NCBI GenBank assembly: GCA_003242195.1
Contig: QGUQ01000133.1
Location: forward strand, 1 to 5,653
Source: Bacillota bacterium
GTDB lineage: Bacteria; Bacillota; Sulfobacillia; Thermaerobacterales; Thermaerobacteraceae
Direction of reading: 5' to 3'
Length of the DNA stretch: 5,653 nucleotides
Part shown: positions 5,409 through 5,653 of the stretch, one piece after another
How positions within the stretch are numbered: the stretch's first letter is position 1
Layout of the letters: every line of letters starts with the position of its first letter
The notes under the pieces: generated by a model
Told to the model about the DNA's origin: nothing
The model's database searches: none
Seen by the model: only the letters and a program-made list of their open reading frames with translations
Translations under genes and position numbers: made by a program

Positions 5409-5653
5409 TTACAGCCACAGCGACGCCACGATGGGCGCGATGAGCAGGGCCACGATGTTGATGATCTTGATCATCGGGTTGATGGCAGGGCCGGCGGTGT
5501 CCTTGTAGGGGTCGCCCACGGTGTCGCCGGTGACGGCGGCCGCGTGGGCCTCCGTGCCCTTGCCGCCGTAGTAGCCCATCTCGATGTACTTCTTGGCGTT
5601 GTCCCAGGAACCGCCGCCGTTGGTCATCTGGATGGCCAGGAACAGGCCCGTGA
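5409..5653 (-). CDS. hppA: Membrane-bound ion-translocating pyrophosphatase, C-terminal part
   Basis: The last 80 codons of the integral membrane enzyme that hydrolyses pyrophosphate and pumps H+ (or Na+) out of the cytoplasm; the gene runs off the right edge. The visible protein contains TNGGGSWDNAKKYIE, then GGKGTEAHAAAVTGDTVGDP followed by YKDTAGPAINPMIK, which is the strongly conserved last cytoplasmic motif with the Asp and Lys residues of the active-site region. It ends in a final membrane helix (IINIVALLIAPIVASLWL) and TAA at 5409-5411. Family members are about 660-800 residues, so only about a tenth is present. The residues that separate K+-dependent from K+-independent forms, or H+ from Na+ pumps, lie outside the window. 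A hairpin terminator follows. The internal ATG at 5627 is not the real start. Confidence 0.95.
   Translation of the reverse strand, partial: TGLFLAIQMTNGGGSWDNAKKYIEMGYYGGKGTEAHAAAVTGDTVGDPYKDTAGPAINPMIKIINIVALLIAPIVASLWL

Overview
The window looks like the end of a draft contig from a very GC-rich bacterium. About 72% GC is my eye estimate for most of positions 23-3830. A high-GC Bacillota relative (Thermaerobacter, Symbiobacterium or Limnochorda type) would fit, because GC-rich housekeeping genes, a membrane pyrophosphatase and a Bacillota-style MFS exporter occur together. This placement is inference; the window contains no rRNA or marker gene.

Layout. Positions 3-21 match the Tn5/Nextera mosaic-end adapter at 16 of 19 bases, so the left edge is probably a contig end with leftover library adapter. 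The plus strand then carries an ABC importer, most like the Fe3+ FbpB/FbpC family. It has a fused two-domain permease that lacks its N-terminus and is broken by a one-base frameshift near 821, followed by the ATPase, whose GTG start overlaps the permease stop by 4 nt. The solute-binding protein is not in the window. A 104-nt spacer, almost wholly able to fold into hairpins, separates the ATPase from a nucleotide-sugar epimerase of the SDR family.

On the minus strand, convergent with the epimerase, lies an MFS exporter of clearly lower GC (about 55%). It has a good sigma-70-type promoter and a leader of about 135 nt holding a possible short upstream ORF. The exporter looks horizontally acquired. 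Upstream of it, also on the minus strand, are a Rho-independent terminator and the last 80 codons of hppA, the proton- or sodium-pumping membrane pyrophosphatase, which runs off the right edge.

Functionally the window is a set of membrane and envelope genes: metal or small-molecule import, sugar-nucleotide conversion for surface glycans, drug-type efflux and ion pumping. I see no CRISPR array, tRNA, rRNA, insertion sequence or recognisable defence system, and no convincing undescribed multi-gene system. The points most worth checking are the adapter remnant, the permease frameshift, the structured spacer and the leader of the acquired exporter.
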